Assembly (NCBI GenBank): GCA_003224085.1 | Contig: QHYK01000081.1 | Span: 1-44,799 of the forward strand | Source of the DNA: Acidobacteriota bacterium | GTDB lineage: Bacteria > Acidobacteriota > Terriglobia > Acidiferrales > UBA7541 | DNA: 44,799 nt | Reading direction: 5' to 3' | Part shown: positions 9,254 through 17,914 of the stretch, piece after piece | Numbering within the stretch: the first letter of the stretch is position 1 | How the letters are laid out: each line of letters starts with the position of its first letter | Translations under genes and position numbers: made by a program | Notes under the pieces: generated by a model | Told to the model about the DNA's origin: nothing | Database searches by the model: none | What the model saw: only the letters and a program-made list of their open reading frames with translations

Positions 9254-9592
9254 ATGAAAAAACTCACTTATCTTGTAGTCTTGGGGATGTTCGCGCTTCC
9301 CGCAGTCGCTGCGACGGAGACTTACACGGGCGTTCCCGTCGTGGACTCGAACTGTTCTAAGAAAGTCGCTGACAATCCCGACAGCCATACGCGCGCTTGC
9401 GCTCTCAAGTGTGAGGCCAGCGGCTATGGCATCATCACCAGCGATAAGAAGTTTTTGAAATTCGATGCCGAAGGCAACAAGGAAGTCGTCGCGGCGCTCA
9501 AAGCTTCCGACAAAAAGGACCACCTCCGCGCCGATGTTACTGGTGACGTTGAGGGGGACACCTTGAAGGTTACCTCCGTCAAGTTGCGGTAA
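9254..9592 (+). CDS. Small exported protein of unknown function
   Basis: The 112-residue product starts with a clear signal peptide (cleavage after ALPAVAA, about residue 20). The mature part is about 92 residues with three cysteines (in DSNCSKK and ACALKCEASG) and an alternating beta pattern that ends TLKVTSVKLR. The overall look is of an OB-fold-like periplasmic protein, but this is only a shape judgement. GGAGGAG at 9243-9249 precedes the ATG. No partner can be inferred from the neighbours, which are a DoxX-like gene and a DUF2721 gene. Confidence 0.75.
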   Translation: MKKLTYLVVLGMFALPAVAATETYTGVPVVDSNCSKKVADNPDSHTRACALKCEASGYGIITSDKKFLKFDAEGNKEVVAALKASDKKDHLRADVTGDVEGDTLKVTSVKLR

Positions 9593-9865
9593 GAAGCGCA
9601 AAAACGCTGCCGCCGCTCCGCAGGTAATCCCTGTTCTTGACGGTCTCGCCTGCTAGGAGACTCGCCAGGGGCGGTGTGTGAGCGCACATGCCGTTCATCT
9701 CCTGTGAACCTCCCAACTGCCCTTTAGAAAGGCCCGCCCGGCAGTCGGCAATAAGCACTTGCCTGTATATCGAGGACGGCCTAATCTGCTCCCGCACGTT
9801 TGCGGCTCGAACGCAAGCTCGTAGCGCGCAATTTCCCCGGCATTCGCAGTCAGGAAGGCTCAGCC

Positions 9866-10375
9866 GTGCAATACAACGCCGTCGCGGGCAATCCTTTCGC
9901 CGTCCTCACCGCCATCGTGGCTCCCGCCATTCTCACCAACGCTTCTTCCGTTCTCGCTCTCGGCACCAGCAACCGCCTCGCTCGCGTGGTGGACCGTACT
10001 CGCCTCGTTGCTGCAAAGCTCGCGGACCTGGATTCGGGAACGGCCGACTACCAGGCGTGGGCCGCCCAGTTACCGCCTCTGCAGCTGCGCACGCAGCTCC
10101 TGGTCAAGGCGCTTCGCCTCTTCTATGCCGGACTCGGCTTGTTCGCTGCCTCCGCCCTTGTCTCTGTGGGCGGTTCCCTGGTGGCTTACTACGGCCAAGC
10201 CGCTCTCTTCCGCGCCGCCGCAGCTCTTGCGGTGCTTACTGGTGGGTCAGCGGTCTTCGGTCTGTGCGCGGGATGTGTGCTGATGGTTCGCGAAACCCAG
10301 CTCGCCGTAAAATACCTCGAGGAGGAAGCGAAAACGCAGGCGGCTGTGCACAATCCGTCGCAGCGGCCCCACTAG
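9866..10375 (+). CDS. DUF2721 family membrane protein
   Basis: The 169-residue protein begins with the hallmark of DUF2721, a hydrophobic segment followed by TNASSVLALGTSNRLARVVDR. It then has a soluble helical stretch and two more membrane segments (about 96-118 and 122-145). Family function is unknown. I place the start at GTG 9866, where AGGAAGG (9852-9858) lies seven bases upstream; a TTG at 9800 would add 22 residues without hydrophobic or conserved character. The pcaD-like gene follows 34 bp later in the same direction, so the two may be cotranscribed. Confidence 0.8.
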   Translation: MQYNAVAGNPFAVLTAIVAPAILTNASSVLALGTSNRLARVVDRTRLVAAKLADLDSGTADYQAWAAQLPPLQLRTQLLVKALRLFYAGLGLFAASALVSVGGSLVAYYGQAALFRAAAALAVLTGGSAVFGLCAGCVLMVRETQLAVKYLEEEAKTQAAVHNPSQRPH

Positions 10376-10409
10376 AGAGAAGATTCGTAGAGGAGAAACC
10401 GCGCCCTTC

Positions 10410-11189
10410 ATGCCCCTCGTTAAATCAGCTGACACACACATCCATTATGCTCTCGAAGGTCCGCCCGACAAGCCGGCGCTCGTGCTCTCGAATTCTCTTG
10501 GCACCGATTCTTCCATGTGGGATACGCAAATCCCCGAATTCACCAAATCTTTTCGCGTCCTGCGCTACGACACGCGCGGCCACGGAAAATCCTCGGTCAC
10601 GCCCGGCCCTTATTCCGCCGAGCTGCTTGCTAACGACGTTATTACCCTCGCTGACGCTCTGAAACTCGATCGCTTCCACTTCTGCGGGCTCTCCATGGGC
10701 GGCATGACCGGCATGGTGCTTGCCGTCACCGCGCCACAGCGTCTCCAGAAACTCGTCATTTGCAGCGCCGCCGCGAAATTCGGCAGTCCGGAAATGTGGA
10801 ACACGCGCATGGACGCCGTTCGAAAGAACGGCATGAAACCCGTCGCCGCCGCCACCATGGAGCGCTGGTTTACTCCCGCTTTTCGTGCGAAGAATCCTTC
10901 CGTCGTCGCAGACATTCAAAAGATGGTGGAATCGGTCAATCTGGAAGGCTACATCTCCAACTGCGCCGCCGTTCGCGACTTCGATTTTCGCGAAAAGCTC
11001 GGCAAGATTCGAACTCCGACTCTGGTCATTTCCGGAACGTACGACCCCGCCACCACTCCCGCCGACGGTCGTTTTCTCGCCGGCCACATCCCCGGCGCGC
11101 GCTACCTCGAACTCCATGCCGCGCATCTTTGCAACGTCGAAGACGCGGATCGCTTCACCCGCGAAATCCTTGGCTTCCTCAATTCCTGA
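10410..11189 (+). CDS. pcaD: 3-oxoadipate enol-lactonase (alpha/beta hydrolase)
   Basis: The 259-residue alpha/beta hydrolase resembles PcaD, which opens 3-oxoadipate enol-lactone to 3-oxoadipate in the protocatechuate branch. Family words are present: SNSLGTDSSMWD near the N-terminus, YDTRGHGKS, the nucleophile Ser95 in GLSMGG, Asp212 in GTYDPATTP and His239 in AAHLCNVE. A ribosome-binding sequence AGAGGAGA is present but somewhat far from the ATG. With pcaF upstream it covers two of the last three steps of the pathway; the CoA transferase (pcaIJ) between them is not in this window. General esterase activity is the main alternative. Confidence 0.85.
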   Translation: MPLVKSADTHIHYALEGPPDKPALVLSNSLGTDSSMWDTQIPEFTKSFRVLRYDTRGHGKSSVTPGPYSAELLANDVITLADALKLDRFHFCGLSMGGMTGMVLAVTAPQRLQKLVICSAAAKFGSPEMWNTRMDAVRKNGMKPVAAATMERWFTPAFRAKNPSVVADIQKMVESVNLEGYISNCAAVRDFDFREKLGKIRTPTLVISGTYDPATTPADGRFLAGHIPGARYLELHAAHLCNVEDADRFTREILGFLNS

Positions 11190-11205
11190 GGTCCCTTTCG
11201 GTCCC

Positions 11206-12924
11206 CTAGCTCCACCCCTCTTTCCCTTCCACAATCGTGATATACCGGTTGATCGGAAGGCCGGTGAAGCGCTGTGTCGTGCCACTCGGCAACGGCCATT
11301 TGACTTCCAGCCAATCCGCCTTCTCGCGCTTTCCTATTCCAAGCACCATCCGCGGATCGTGGGCAGAGAGATAGCTCCCGCCCCCCACTTTCATACGGCT
11401 CCTCTTCAAATCCCCCGCTTGATAGGACAGCCGCGCGCCCACCGCATCCGGATTGGATTTCTTGCCGACCAGCTTAACGCCTAGCCAATTGTTCCGCCTG
11501 CCCGCATTGTTGCGAAGCAGCACCGGAGTGCCATTATTGATGGCGACCAGCACGTCCACTGCGCCGTCGTTATCGAAATCTCCGATCGCCATTCCGCGGC
11601 CAGCCATTGGCCGCGAGAAAATGGCGCCGCCTTGCTCGCTAACATTTTTCATCCCCTTTCCCGTATTGCGATAGAGCAACATCGGCTCGAGGTATTTCAC
11701 GCCATCCACGCGGCCGTCAATCTTGTCGTCAGGATGGCCGTTGCAAAGCAAGAGATCAAAATCCCCGTCATTGTCATAGTCAAAGAACTTCAACCCCCAG
11801 CCGCTCATCAGCTTGGTGGCCGAGCCAATCCCCGTCGGTACGGCAGCGTCACTAAATGTCTCGTTTTTGTTGTTGTGATACAGCGAAAACATTTCCTGGT
11901 CTACGTTGGCGACGAACAAGTCAGTCCATCCGTCCTGATCATAATCGGCGGCGTCTACACCCATGCCCGAGCGTGCACGGCCGTAAGCGCTATACCCGAC
12001 GCCGGCCAACACACCGTTTTCCTCAAACTTCCCCTTGTGATTAACAAAAAGGAAATTTGGAACCGTGTCGCTGGCTACGAAGAGGTCCATCCAGCCGTCA
12101 TTGTTGATGTCGCAGGCAACCACACCCCACGCTTTCGCCAAAGATTCCGCAATGCCTGACTCCTTGCTGACGTCAGTGAAGGTGCCGTTGCCATTGTTAT
12201 GGAACAACCAGCACGGCATAGGTTCATATACACGAGGAATACAATACGAACGCTCGTTGGTTAAGCGATTACCACACCATTTGTTTTTCGCCTTGCTGAA
12301 GTCGACAAATCGGCAGACGAACAGATCGAGCTGTCCGTCGTTGTCGTAGTCGAACCACACCGCACTAGTCGCCCAGCCCGGTGCCGCGATGCCGGCCCTT
12401 TCCGTGACATCCGTGAACGTGCCGTCTCCATTGTTGTGGTAAAGGACGCTTCGACCATACTGCGTCAAGTAGATGTCGGGGAAACCATCGCCGTCATAAT
12501 CACCAACAGCAATGCCCTGCCCGTACCCGCTCCCGGTAACGCCTGCTTTCTCCCCGACATCTGTAAACGTGCCATCTCGATTATTGTGGTACAGCGCATT
12601 GCGCAGCCGCGACGGCGGAGTGTAGAAATCGCACGGTCCGCTGTTGACCAAATAAATGTCCATCCAGCCGTCGTTGTCGTAATCAAGAAAGCCGCAGCCC
12701 GCACCCGTGGTCTCCGGCAGATACATGTCTGCCGAGCGGCCATTAACGTGCGCCCAGGTAATGCCGCTTATCGATGGCGGGATCTCTGAGAAAAAGGGGC
12801 CTTGCTCGTCGGCCGGGAACGCAAGTCGTGGGATTCCGTAGGTGGCAGCAGCGCCCGTCAGCGCTTGCAGGAACGCTCTGCGCGAGAAAGCATTCGGAAG
12901 CTGCTGATCTTCAGGCCCATTCAA
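11206..12924 (-). CDS. FG-GAP repeat protein with C-terminal ASPIC/UnbV domain (CRTAC1-like)
   Basis: The 572-residue protein starts with a twin-arginine-type signal (SRRAFLQAL at 14-22). It continues with many FG-GAP/VCBS-type beta-propeller repeats that carry calcium-loop words such as [18 protein letters not shown] and DYDNDGQLD, and paired [11 protein letters not shown] units. The C-terminal part (about 480-565) is the ASPIC/UnbV domain ending [15 protein letters not shown]. Such proteins are exported and abundant in Acidobacteria and Planctomycetes; their function is uncertain, with carbohydrate or surface adhesion proposed. The only in-frame start before the signal is a TTG, so the exact start is uncertain. 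The stop lies 16 bp from the convergent pcaD stop. It is followed upstream by TPR and TonB-receptor genes in the same orientation. Confidence 0.9.
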   Translation of the reverse strand: MNGPEDQQLPNAFSRRAFLQALTGAAATYGIPRLAFPADEQGPFFSEIPPSISGITWAHVNGRSADMYLPETTGAGCGFLDYDNDGWMDIYLVNSGPCDFYTPPSRLRNALYHNNRDGTFTDVGEKAGVTGSGYGQGIAVGDYDGDGFPDIYLTQYGRSVLYHNNGDGTFTDVTERAGIAAPGWATSAVWFDYDNDGQLDLFVCRFVDFSKAKNKWCGNRLTNERSYCIPRVYEPMPCWLFHNNGNGTFTDVSKESGIAESLAKAWGVVACDINNDGWMDLFVASDTVPNFLFVNHKGKFEENGVLAGVGYSAYGRARSGMGVDAADYDQDGWTDLFVANVDQEMFSLYHNNKNETFSDAAVPTGIGSATKLMSGWGLKFFDYDNDGDFDLLLCNGHPDDKIDGRVDGVKYLEPMLLYRNTGKGMKNVSEQGGAIFSRPMAGRGMAIGDFDNDGAVDVLVAINNGTPVLLRNNAGRRNNWLGVKLVGKKSNPDAVGARLSYQAGDLKRSRMKVGGGSYLSAHDPRMVLGIGKREKADWLEVKWPLPSGTTQRFTGLPINRYITIVEGKEGWS

Positions 12925-13027
12925 GGTTGTTAATCTCGCTTCGTGGTTCTTGTGCTGAACAAATCAAATGCGAAAAAACCGGGCTAAAGATGTCCAGGCC
13001 ACGCGGTTTGCGAGGTTTGCGACCAGC

Positions 13028-13978
13028 CTATTGCGGAACTTCCGAGGCCTTCTGCCTGGCTTGCTCGATCTTCTCCTCAGCTTCTTTCTGCAGCCTTACT
13101 TCCAGCTTGGCGTCTTCCTTTCGACCGACGCCATTGTAGGCGACCGCCAGCTGGTAGTGCCCGGTGGGGTTTTCCGGTTGGAGTTTTACGCCCCTTTGCA
13201 AGGGTGGGATGGCTTCTGCGTACCGGCTCACGGAATTCAGAGCAAAACCAAGGCCAAGAAAAGCGTCTGCGAAGCTTGCGTCTAGGCTCGCGGCCCGGGA
13301 GAAATGCTCGATGGCATCTTCCCACTGTTGGGCTTGGCGAGAAAGCTCACCTAACACGTACTCCGCTCCTGCGTTGTGAGGATTGATTCTCAGCTCTGCC
13401 TGAAACTCGCTTCGCGCCTCGTCCGCCGTTGTGGGCGTCGCCGGCTTGGATAGAATAATGCGGCCCAGCCGGTAATGGATGCCCTGCACGTCCGGTTGCT
13501 GTTTGAGGATGAGGTTGTATTGGGCCGCAGCTTCGTCCCATTTTCCCTGCGACTCCAGAGATTCTGCGTTTAGCTCTCTCGCCTGTGTGGAAAGAGGCGC
13601 ACTGGTTGCCAGTTGTAAAGCTGCACGCGTGGAAAGGTCGGAGAAGGCATGCGTAGTGACATATAAAACGTCAGGATCAGTCGGAAATTCACGATTCAGC
13701 CACAGCAAGGCGTTGACGGCGGCTTCCGTCTGATTCGACTGAAGCCCGCAGCGGACCATCGCCAGGCCCGCCTTGATTTTCAATTGCTTATCCGACGTTA
13801 AAGGGGTGGCCTTCTTCAAGACCGGCAAGGCTTCCTGGCAGCGGCCCTCATCAACCAGCCCGATCCCCCTTTGCGCAGCAGAGGAGCCATCTGTGGCAGC
13901 GGCCCTTGTGCCTGACTGCGCCCGACCGGATCCCGCCAGGATCCCGAGAGTCAAAGCAAGAAGCAAAAATCTGTTCAT
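13028..13978 (-). CDS. Exported TPR-repeat protein
   Basis: The 316-residue protein has a signal peptide (MNRFLLLALTLGILAGSGRAQ, cleaved near 20-21) and about seven or eight TPR-like helical pairs, clearest near the C-terminus (AEYVLGELSRQAQQWEDAI, DAFLGLGFALNSVSRYAEAI and the following PTGHYQLAVAYNGVGRKEDA). TPR arrays bind protein partners. I chose ATG 13978, with AAGG just upstream, over the in-frame ATG at 13990, which directly abuts the T tract of a strong terminator hairpin and has no ribosome-binding site. It lies between the TonB receptor and the ASPIC/UnbV gene, a grouping frequent in acidobacterial polymer-utilisation loci. Confidence 0.85.
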   Translation of the reverse strand: MNRFLLLALTLGILAGSGRAQSGTRAAATDGSSAAQRGIGLVDEGRCQEALPVLKKATPLTSDKQLKIKAGLAMVRCGLQSNQTEAAVNALLWLNREFPTDPDVLYVTTHAFSDLSTRAALQLATSAPLSTQARELNAESLESQGKWDEAAAQYNLILKQQPDVQGIHYRLGRIILSKPATPTTADEARSEFQAELRINPHNAGAEYVLGELSRQAQQWEDAIEHFSRAASLDASFADAFLGLGFALNSVSRYAEAIPPLQRGVKLQPENPTGHYQLAVAYNGVGRKEDAKLEVRLQKEAEEKIEQARQKASEVPQ

Positions 13979-13990
13979 GAACCTTGACAT

Positions 13991-14025
13991 AAAAATGAGG
14001 CAGGCGAGGGTACTCGCCTGCCTCA
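13991..14025 (-). terminator. Rho-independent terminator after the TonB receptor gene
   Basis: On the minus strand a perfect 13-bp stem (TGAGGCAGGCGAG pairing with its complement, 13996-14008 and 14013-14025) with a four-base loop is followed by five T residues (13995-13991). It begins 18 bases past the receptor stop codon at 14043 and ends at the base next to the ATG at 13990, so it also sits in the leader of the TPR gene. Confidence 0.9.
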
Positions 14026-14042
14026 TTATACGTCGTCCGTGG

Positions 14043-17000
14043 TTAATAGTAGAGCTTCAGCGCGAGCTGGACGTTTCTGGGAGGCTGGGCGCTGGTGATT
14101 TGTCCCATCGTAGAACCCAGATCCATATTAGGTGCGTTGTACTGCACGTGGTTAAAGACGTTGATGAAGTCGCTGCGGAACTGCAGCCTGAAGCGTTCTG
14201 TCATCTGGAAGTCTTTATGGAGGCTCCAGTCCAGGTCGGTGTAATGCGGCCCTCGCAGTCCGCCGAGTTGCGGAGCGCAATTGCCAAATGTACCGGCGGC
14301 CGGGTTGGTAAAGTTGCCGTTATTGGTGAACCACTGGATCCCGCCCACTCCGCCGCCGATTGGTGTATTTATAATGCTGGGAAGCGAATTACAGTTGGCG
14401 CGGGCACCCCGACCGAACGTCCCGGATTCATCTTGCGCCCCATAGACCGGCATAGGCCAACCGGTGCGGAAAGTAAAAATGGGGCTAACTTCCCAACCGC
14501 TGACAAGCGCGTTCACAGCTTTGTTAGCGTCTTTTGCCAGGAGTTTGCCCCGGCCAACTGGCAACTCATACACGGCATAAGCCGTGAGGACATGGGTGGC
14601 ATCGTAGTAGCAAGGCGCCCATTCCGCTTTGGCGTCGTAAACGTTCTGCCAGTATGCTGAGGCGCTAAGCGCGTTATTCCACGCCCCATAGTAACCGGTG
14701 CTGTTAGACATGCACTTGGAGAAGGTGTACGACATCTGATACTGCAACCCGTGAGTCATCTGCTTCTGGAGCACAGCTTGCAGCGAGTTGTAGCCCATTG
14801 TGCCGTTGGACTGGGTGCCTGAGACCGTAGCGTCGGCTACTGGAGGGGTGGCCGAAGGGTGGCCCAGGACAGCATAAAGCGTCGGGTTCTTGGCAAAGAA
14901 CGGGCTCGGACCCGTACACGGCGGAGTCCCGCATGCTGAATTCGGGAGCAGTACTCTCTGCGCGTAGTCGAATGGCACCATTAAATGCCATCCCCTCTGT
15001 GCCACATATCCAATCTGGAAGGTCGTACCGCCCCAAAATTGGTGTTGAACGGTCAAGTTCCACTCGTCGGCAATCGCTGGCTGCACGTTGGGATCCCAAA
15101 CGCGGAGGAAGGCACCTGCGTAGCACGCATAGGCCGGAGGTGCGCAGGACACCGCGCTGGCTGTTCCCGGGATACCGTCTGAGGTGCTCGTCCCCGGCAG
15201 TGCAGTGCTGTTATAGATGGCATTGACTTCGGCCGGAGTAAAGGGCGCGTTCAAGGTCAAACGCAGGTTCGTACCTGTACCTTCGAGATACGAGGAAATG
15301 GTAAATGCTCCCCGGATGACCGTGCGATTCCCCAGCATCTCGGGAGTCCACGCGAAGCCCATGCGGGGCTGGAAGTCCCTGCCGCCATAGAATCCTCTGT
15401 AGAGGGCCCTGCTGGCTCCGTTCTGCCCGGCCAGGTCAATATTACCGGTGGTGAAATTGTAGTTAGCCTGCTGGTTGTTGGTCTCGACCCAGGGAGTGTG
15501 CGCGTCGTAGCGCAAACCAAGGTTCAAGGTAAGGCGTTCTGTGAGTTTCCATGTGTCTTGCGCATAGATGCCGATAACATTGCCCGCCTGCTCCCAGGTC
15601 TTTCCGGTGCTTACGCCGCGACCAATTTGAAAGGGCAGTCCAAGAACGAAGTCCGCTCCGCCATCGCCTGTGTTGGTCACCGGAGAGGTTGCCGACGCGT
15701 TGGTGAACCTGCCGTCAAAGTCCATCAGGCCAAGTTCGCCATTGTTGCCGGCATAGAAAGTCTTGATGACATTACGCCAGTATTGGCCGCCAAATTTCAG
15801 CGTGTGCCGGCCGCGCGTCCAGCTAACCGCATCTTCGAACTGCCAGACTTGATCATCGAAGCTCGTCGTGCTCTCCTGGGTCCCCAGGTTCGACAGGGCT
15901 GAGTTGGAAAAGTTGAGGCTTAGCAGTCCATCGAGGCCCGACGGGTTGCCGTTGCCAATGCCTATCGTATTGCCGAACTGCCCCACGCCGGAAGCCCAGT
16001 TAGTACCGCTGCCGAACGTAACGTGGTTCCAGCCCATACGGAAATCATTCACAAGAGTGTTGCTAATGGTTCGGGTCCAATCGCCTACGGTGTTGTAAAT
16101 CGGCGTCGTTCCATAGCCGTTACCCAACAGCACGACCGAGTTCGTCGATGGATTGTTTTGGTAGGCCCGGCTAAAACGACCCGAAATGCTGTCCTTGCTC
16201 GTGGGTTTGTAATCGATTTTGAGATCGCCTTGGTCCACATTTTTGGCGTTACCGATGGTATTAACGGCGTTTTGTTGCAGGCCGGAACCAGGGATCACTG
16301 CCGGATACAGCGAGGAGCCAAATAGCGCCTGCGCTACCGGGCTGATCATCGTTTGCGGAATTCTGTCGGACGGGAATATTGCGCGAGTCGCCGCTGCACC
16401 GGAAGATGGAGTGCACAGTGCGCTAGAAGATACGCACGGGTTGTAAAGCTGGTGTGCCGGCACACATCCGTTGGAATTACTACCCACTGCACATACTGTG
16501 CCGCTGGGGCTAGTAGGGCCGGGGGTCCTATCCAAACAGGTGCCGCCCGCATCGAATGTTGCCGTGCAAAGCGCGCCGAAATCTCCCCCACGCTCAGCAG
16601 TCGTAAAGACATTGATCGTACCGGAAGAGGTTGGGATGTCGAAACGCTGACCCTGGTAGTCGGCAAAGAAAAATAGCTTGTTTTTGAAGATCGGGCCGCC
16701 GAAGGTGCCGCCAAACATATTCCAGCGAATTTTGTCCTTAGGAAGATTGTTGAAATTGTTCGACCAGCTTTTCGCGTTCAACACATCGTTTCGGAAAAAC
16801 TCCCATACATCTCCGTGAAAGGTGTTTGTCCCCGACTTGATCGTTGCGCTGACGATGCCGCCCTCAAAGTTGCCAAACTCGGCCGAAGCATTATTCGTGA
16901 TCAGATTGAACTCTTCGATAGCGTCTGGCGCCGGCGTGTAACCCAAGAGGTTGTCCGATACTTGGTTGTTATCCATGCCGTCGAGCAAGAAATTGTTAGC

Positions 17001-17591
17001 TTGCTCGCGGTTGCCGTTGATCAGCGGCCGGCCGCTATAAAAATCAGTGTTGTTGCCGCTGGTGAAGCTGGCCGGATCGGTCGACACCGCTCCGGGGGCA
17101 AGCAGGGTTAACTGGACGTAGTTGCGCGAAGCGAGGGGCAAGTTGTCGTTCGTGGCCGCGTTGACGATCGTGTCGACTTGGGTCGCTTCGGTCTTGAGCA
17201 CTGGCGCGGCCCCGGTCACTTCGACCGTCTGGCTCACCTGGCCTACTGTCAGTTGAACGTCGATACGCGCGACTTGGTTTAGAACCAGTACCAGCGCGGG
17301 ATATAGGGAACTCTGAAAGCCTTGGTTTTCGACCTTCAGGTCGTAATCTCCCACTGGCAATTCAGAAATCCGATAAATGCCGGACTCATTGCTCGTCGCA
17401 GTGTAGGTGATTCCGCGTTGCACAGATTTCGCCGTCACCGTTGCTCCCGCGATCGCCGCCCCGCTCGGATCAGTTACCGTGCCGGTGATCGTCGCGGTCA
17501 CTTCCTGAGCCCAAGCAAGATTTGTGCTGAACAACAGCCCCACCACACCCATACACACCAGCACCCACCCCATGGACTGTATCTTTCTCAT
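14043..17591 (-). CDS. TonB-dependent receptor, Oar-like, with carboxypeptidase-type N-terminal domain
   Basis: This 1182-residue outer-membrane receptor has a signal peptide (cleaved after LAWAQ, about residue 29), a carboxypeptidase regulatory-like beta-sandwich (about 30-115, TGTVTDPSGAAIAGATVTA), a plug domain (about 120-250, with ANNFLLDGMDNNQ and EFNLITNNASAEFG) and a long beta-barrel ending in aromatic residues. Oar-like receptors take up large substrates, often sugars or peptides, using TonB energy. ATG 17591 is preceded by GGAGGAG, so the longer frame from 17642 is rejected. It is transcribed from a promoter at 17706-17734 that shares its -35 region with the promoter of the divergent GntR gene. 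That and the adjacent nagB suggest, but do not prove, an amino-sugar substrate. Confidence 0.92.
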   Translation of the reverse strand: MRKIQSMGWVLVCMGVVGLLFSTNLAWAQEVTATITGTVTDPSGAAIAGATVTAKSVQRGITYTATSNESGIYRISELPVGDYDLKVENQGFQSSLYPALVLVLNQVARIDVQLTVGQVSQTVEVTGAAPVLKTEATQVDTIVNAATNDNLPLASRNYVQLTLLAPGAVSTDPASFTSGNNTDFYSGRPLINGNREQANNFLLDGMDNNQVSDNLLGYTPAPDAIEEFNLITNNASAEFGNFEGGIVSATIKSGTNTFHGDVWEFFRNDVLNAKSWSNNFNNLPKDKIRWNMFGGTFGGPIFKNKLFFFADYQGQRFDIPTSSGTINVFTTAERGGDFGALCTATFDAGGTCLDRTPGPTSPSGTVCAVGSNSNGCVPAHQLYNPCVSSSALCTPSSGAAATRAIFPSDRIPQTMISPVAQALFGSSLYPAVIPGSGLQQNAVNTIGNAKNVDQGDLKIDYKPTSKDSISGRFSRAYQNNPSTNSVVLLGNGYGTTPIYNTVGDWTRTISNTLVNDFRMGWNHVTFGSGTNWASGVGQFGNTIGIGNGNPSGLDGLLSLNFSNSALSNLGTQESTTSFDDQVWQFEDAVSWTRGRHTLKFGGQYWRNVIKTFYAGNNGELGLMDFDGRFTNASATSPVTNTGDGGADFVLGLPFQIGRGVSTGKTWEQAGNVIGIYAQDTWKLTERLTLNLGLRYDAHTPWVETNNQQANYNFTTGNIDLAGQNGASRALYRGFYGGRDFQPRMGFAWTPEMLGNRTVIRGAFTISSYLEGTGTNLRLTLNAPFTPAEVNAIYNSTALPGTSTSDGIPGTASAVSCAPPAYACYAGAFLRVWDPNVQPAIADEWNLTVQHQFWGGTTFQIGYVAQRGWHLMVPFDYAQRVLLPNSACGTPPCTGPSPFFAKNPTLYAVLGHPSATPPVADATVSGTQSNGTMGYNSLQAVLQKQMTHGLQYQMSYTFSKCMSNSTGYYGAWNNALSASAYWQNVYDAKAEWAPCYYDATHVLTAYAVYELPVGRGKLLAKDANKAVNALVSGWEVSPIFTFRTGWPMPVYGAQDESGTFGRGARANCNSLPSIINTPIGGGVGGIQWFTNNGNFTNPAAGTFGNCAPQLGGLRGPHYTDLDWSLHKDFQMTERFRLQFRSDFINVFNHVQYNAPNMDLGSTMGQITSAQPPRNVQLALKLYY

Positions 17592-17705
17592 GTGAGCTCC
17601 TCCGATTCGAAGACGCTGGCACCTCAGCGGCTTCTCCTCCATGACTCAATTTCTCGACAAAGCAACCGTGCACCCCTGGCCAGCGGGCTGGCCGAATGGC
17701 CCATA

Positions 17706-17734
17706 GCTATATAGCACGCTTTTTTGCTTGTCAA
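17706..17734 (-). promoter_or_regulatory. Sigma70-type promoter of the TonB receptor gene
   Basis: On the minus strand a perfect TTGACA (plus-strand 17729-17734) is followed after 17 bp by TATAGC (17711-17706), or after 15 bp by TATATA (17713-17708). The predicted transcript would have a leader of about 110 bases before the ATG at 17591. The -10 lies in the ten-base palindrome GCTATATAGC (17706-17715). Confidence 0.65.
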
Positions 17735-17742
17735 GCAAAAAA
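17720..17742. promoter_or_regulatory. Palindromic candidate operator overlapping both -35 elements
   Basis: Ten-base arms TTTTTTGCTT and AAGCAAAAAA flank a three-base spacer GTC. The palindrome contains the -35 of the TonB-receptor promoter on one strand and the -35 of the GntR promoter on the other, so a dimeric protein bound here would cover both promoters. The divergently encoded GntR/UTRA regulator is the natural candidate; this is inference. Confidence 0.6.
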
Positions 17743-17756
17743 TCATGCTTTATAAA
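17728..17756 (+). promoter_or_regulatory. Sigma70-type promoter of the gntR-nagB genes
   Basis: TTGTCA (17728-17733) and TATAAA (17751-17756) each match five of six consensus bases and are separated by exactly 17 bp. Transcription would start near 17763, giving a leader of about 150 bases that includes the two direct repeats at 17792-17826. Confidence 0.65.
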
Positions 17757-17791
17757 GATTCCTAGTAATCCAGACTATAGCAGTGGCACGA

Positions 17792-17826
17792 GTCGCCCTA
17801 TAGCGGATCGTGGGTCGCCCTATAGC
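17792..17826. repeat. Direct repeat pair GTCGCCCTATAGC, 22 bp apart
   Basis: The 13-base word occurs perfectly at 17792-17804 and 17814-17826. The 22-bp offset is about two helical turns, so both copies face the same side of the DNA. A shorter relative, CTATAGC, occurs at 17775-17781. They lie in the predicted leader of the GntR gene and may be a second regulator site. Confidence 0.7.
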
Positions 17827-17914
17827 ACCAGATGGGCTCGCAGAACGCCAGAAAAAACCATCCCTCTGGCTTTCTTTCGAAAGAAACCTCGTTACGGTTG
17901 AAAAGGTGCAACCG

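Noticed and set aside
9688-10662. A 324-codon open frame on the plus strand
   Set aside because: It overlaps the DUF2721 gene and the pcaD start in another frame and is Arg/Ser-rich without motifs; the overlapped genes have recognisable families.
11206-12924. Repeated short words in the FG-GAP gene as a nucleotide repeat array or CRISPR
   Set aside because: The repeats are degenerate and follow the codons of the beta-propeller calcium loops; spacers are not of constant length.
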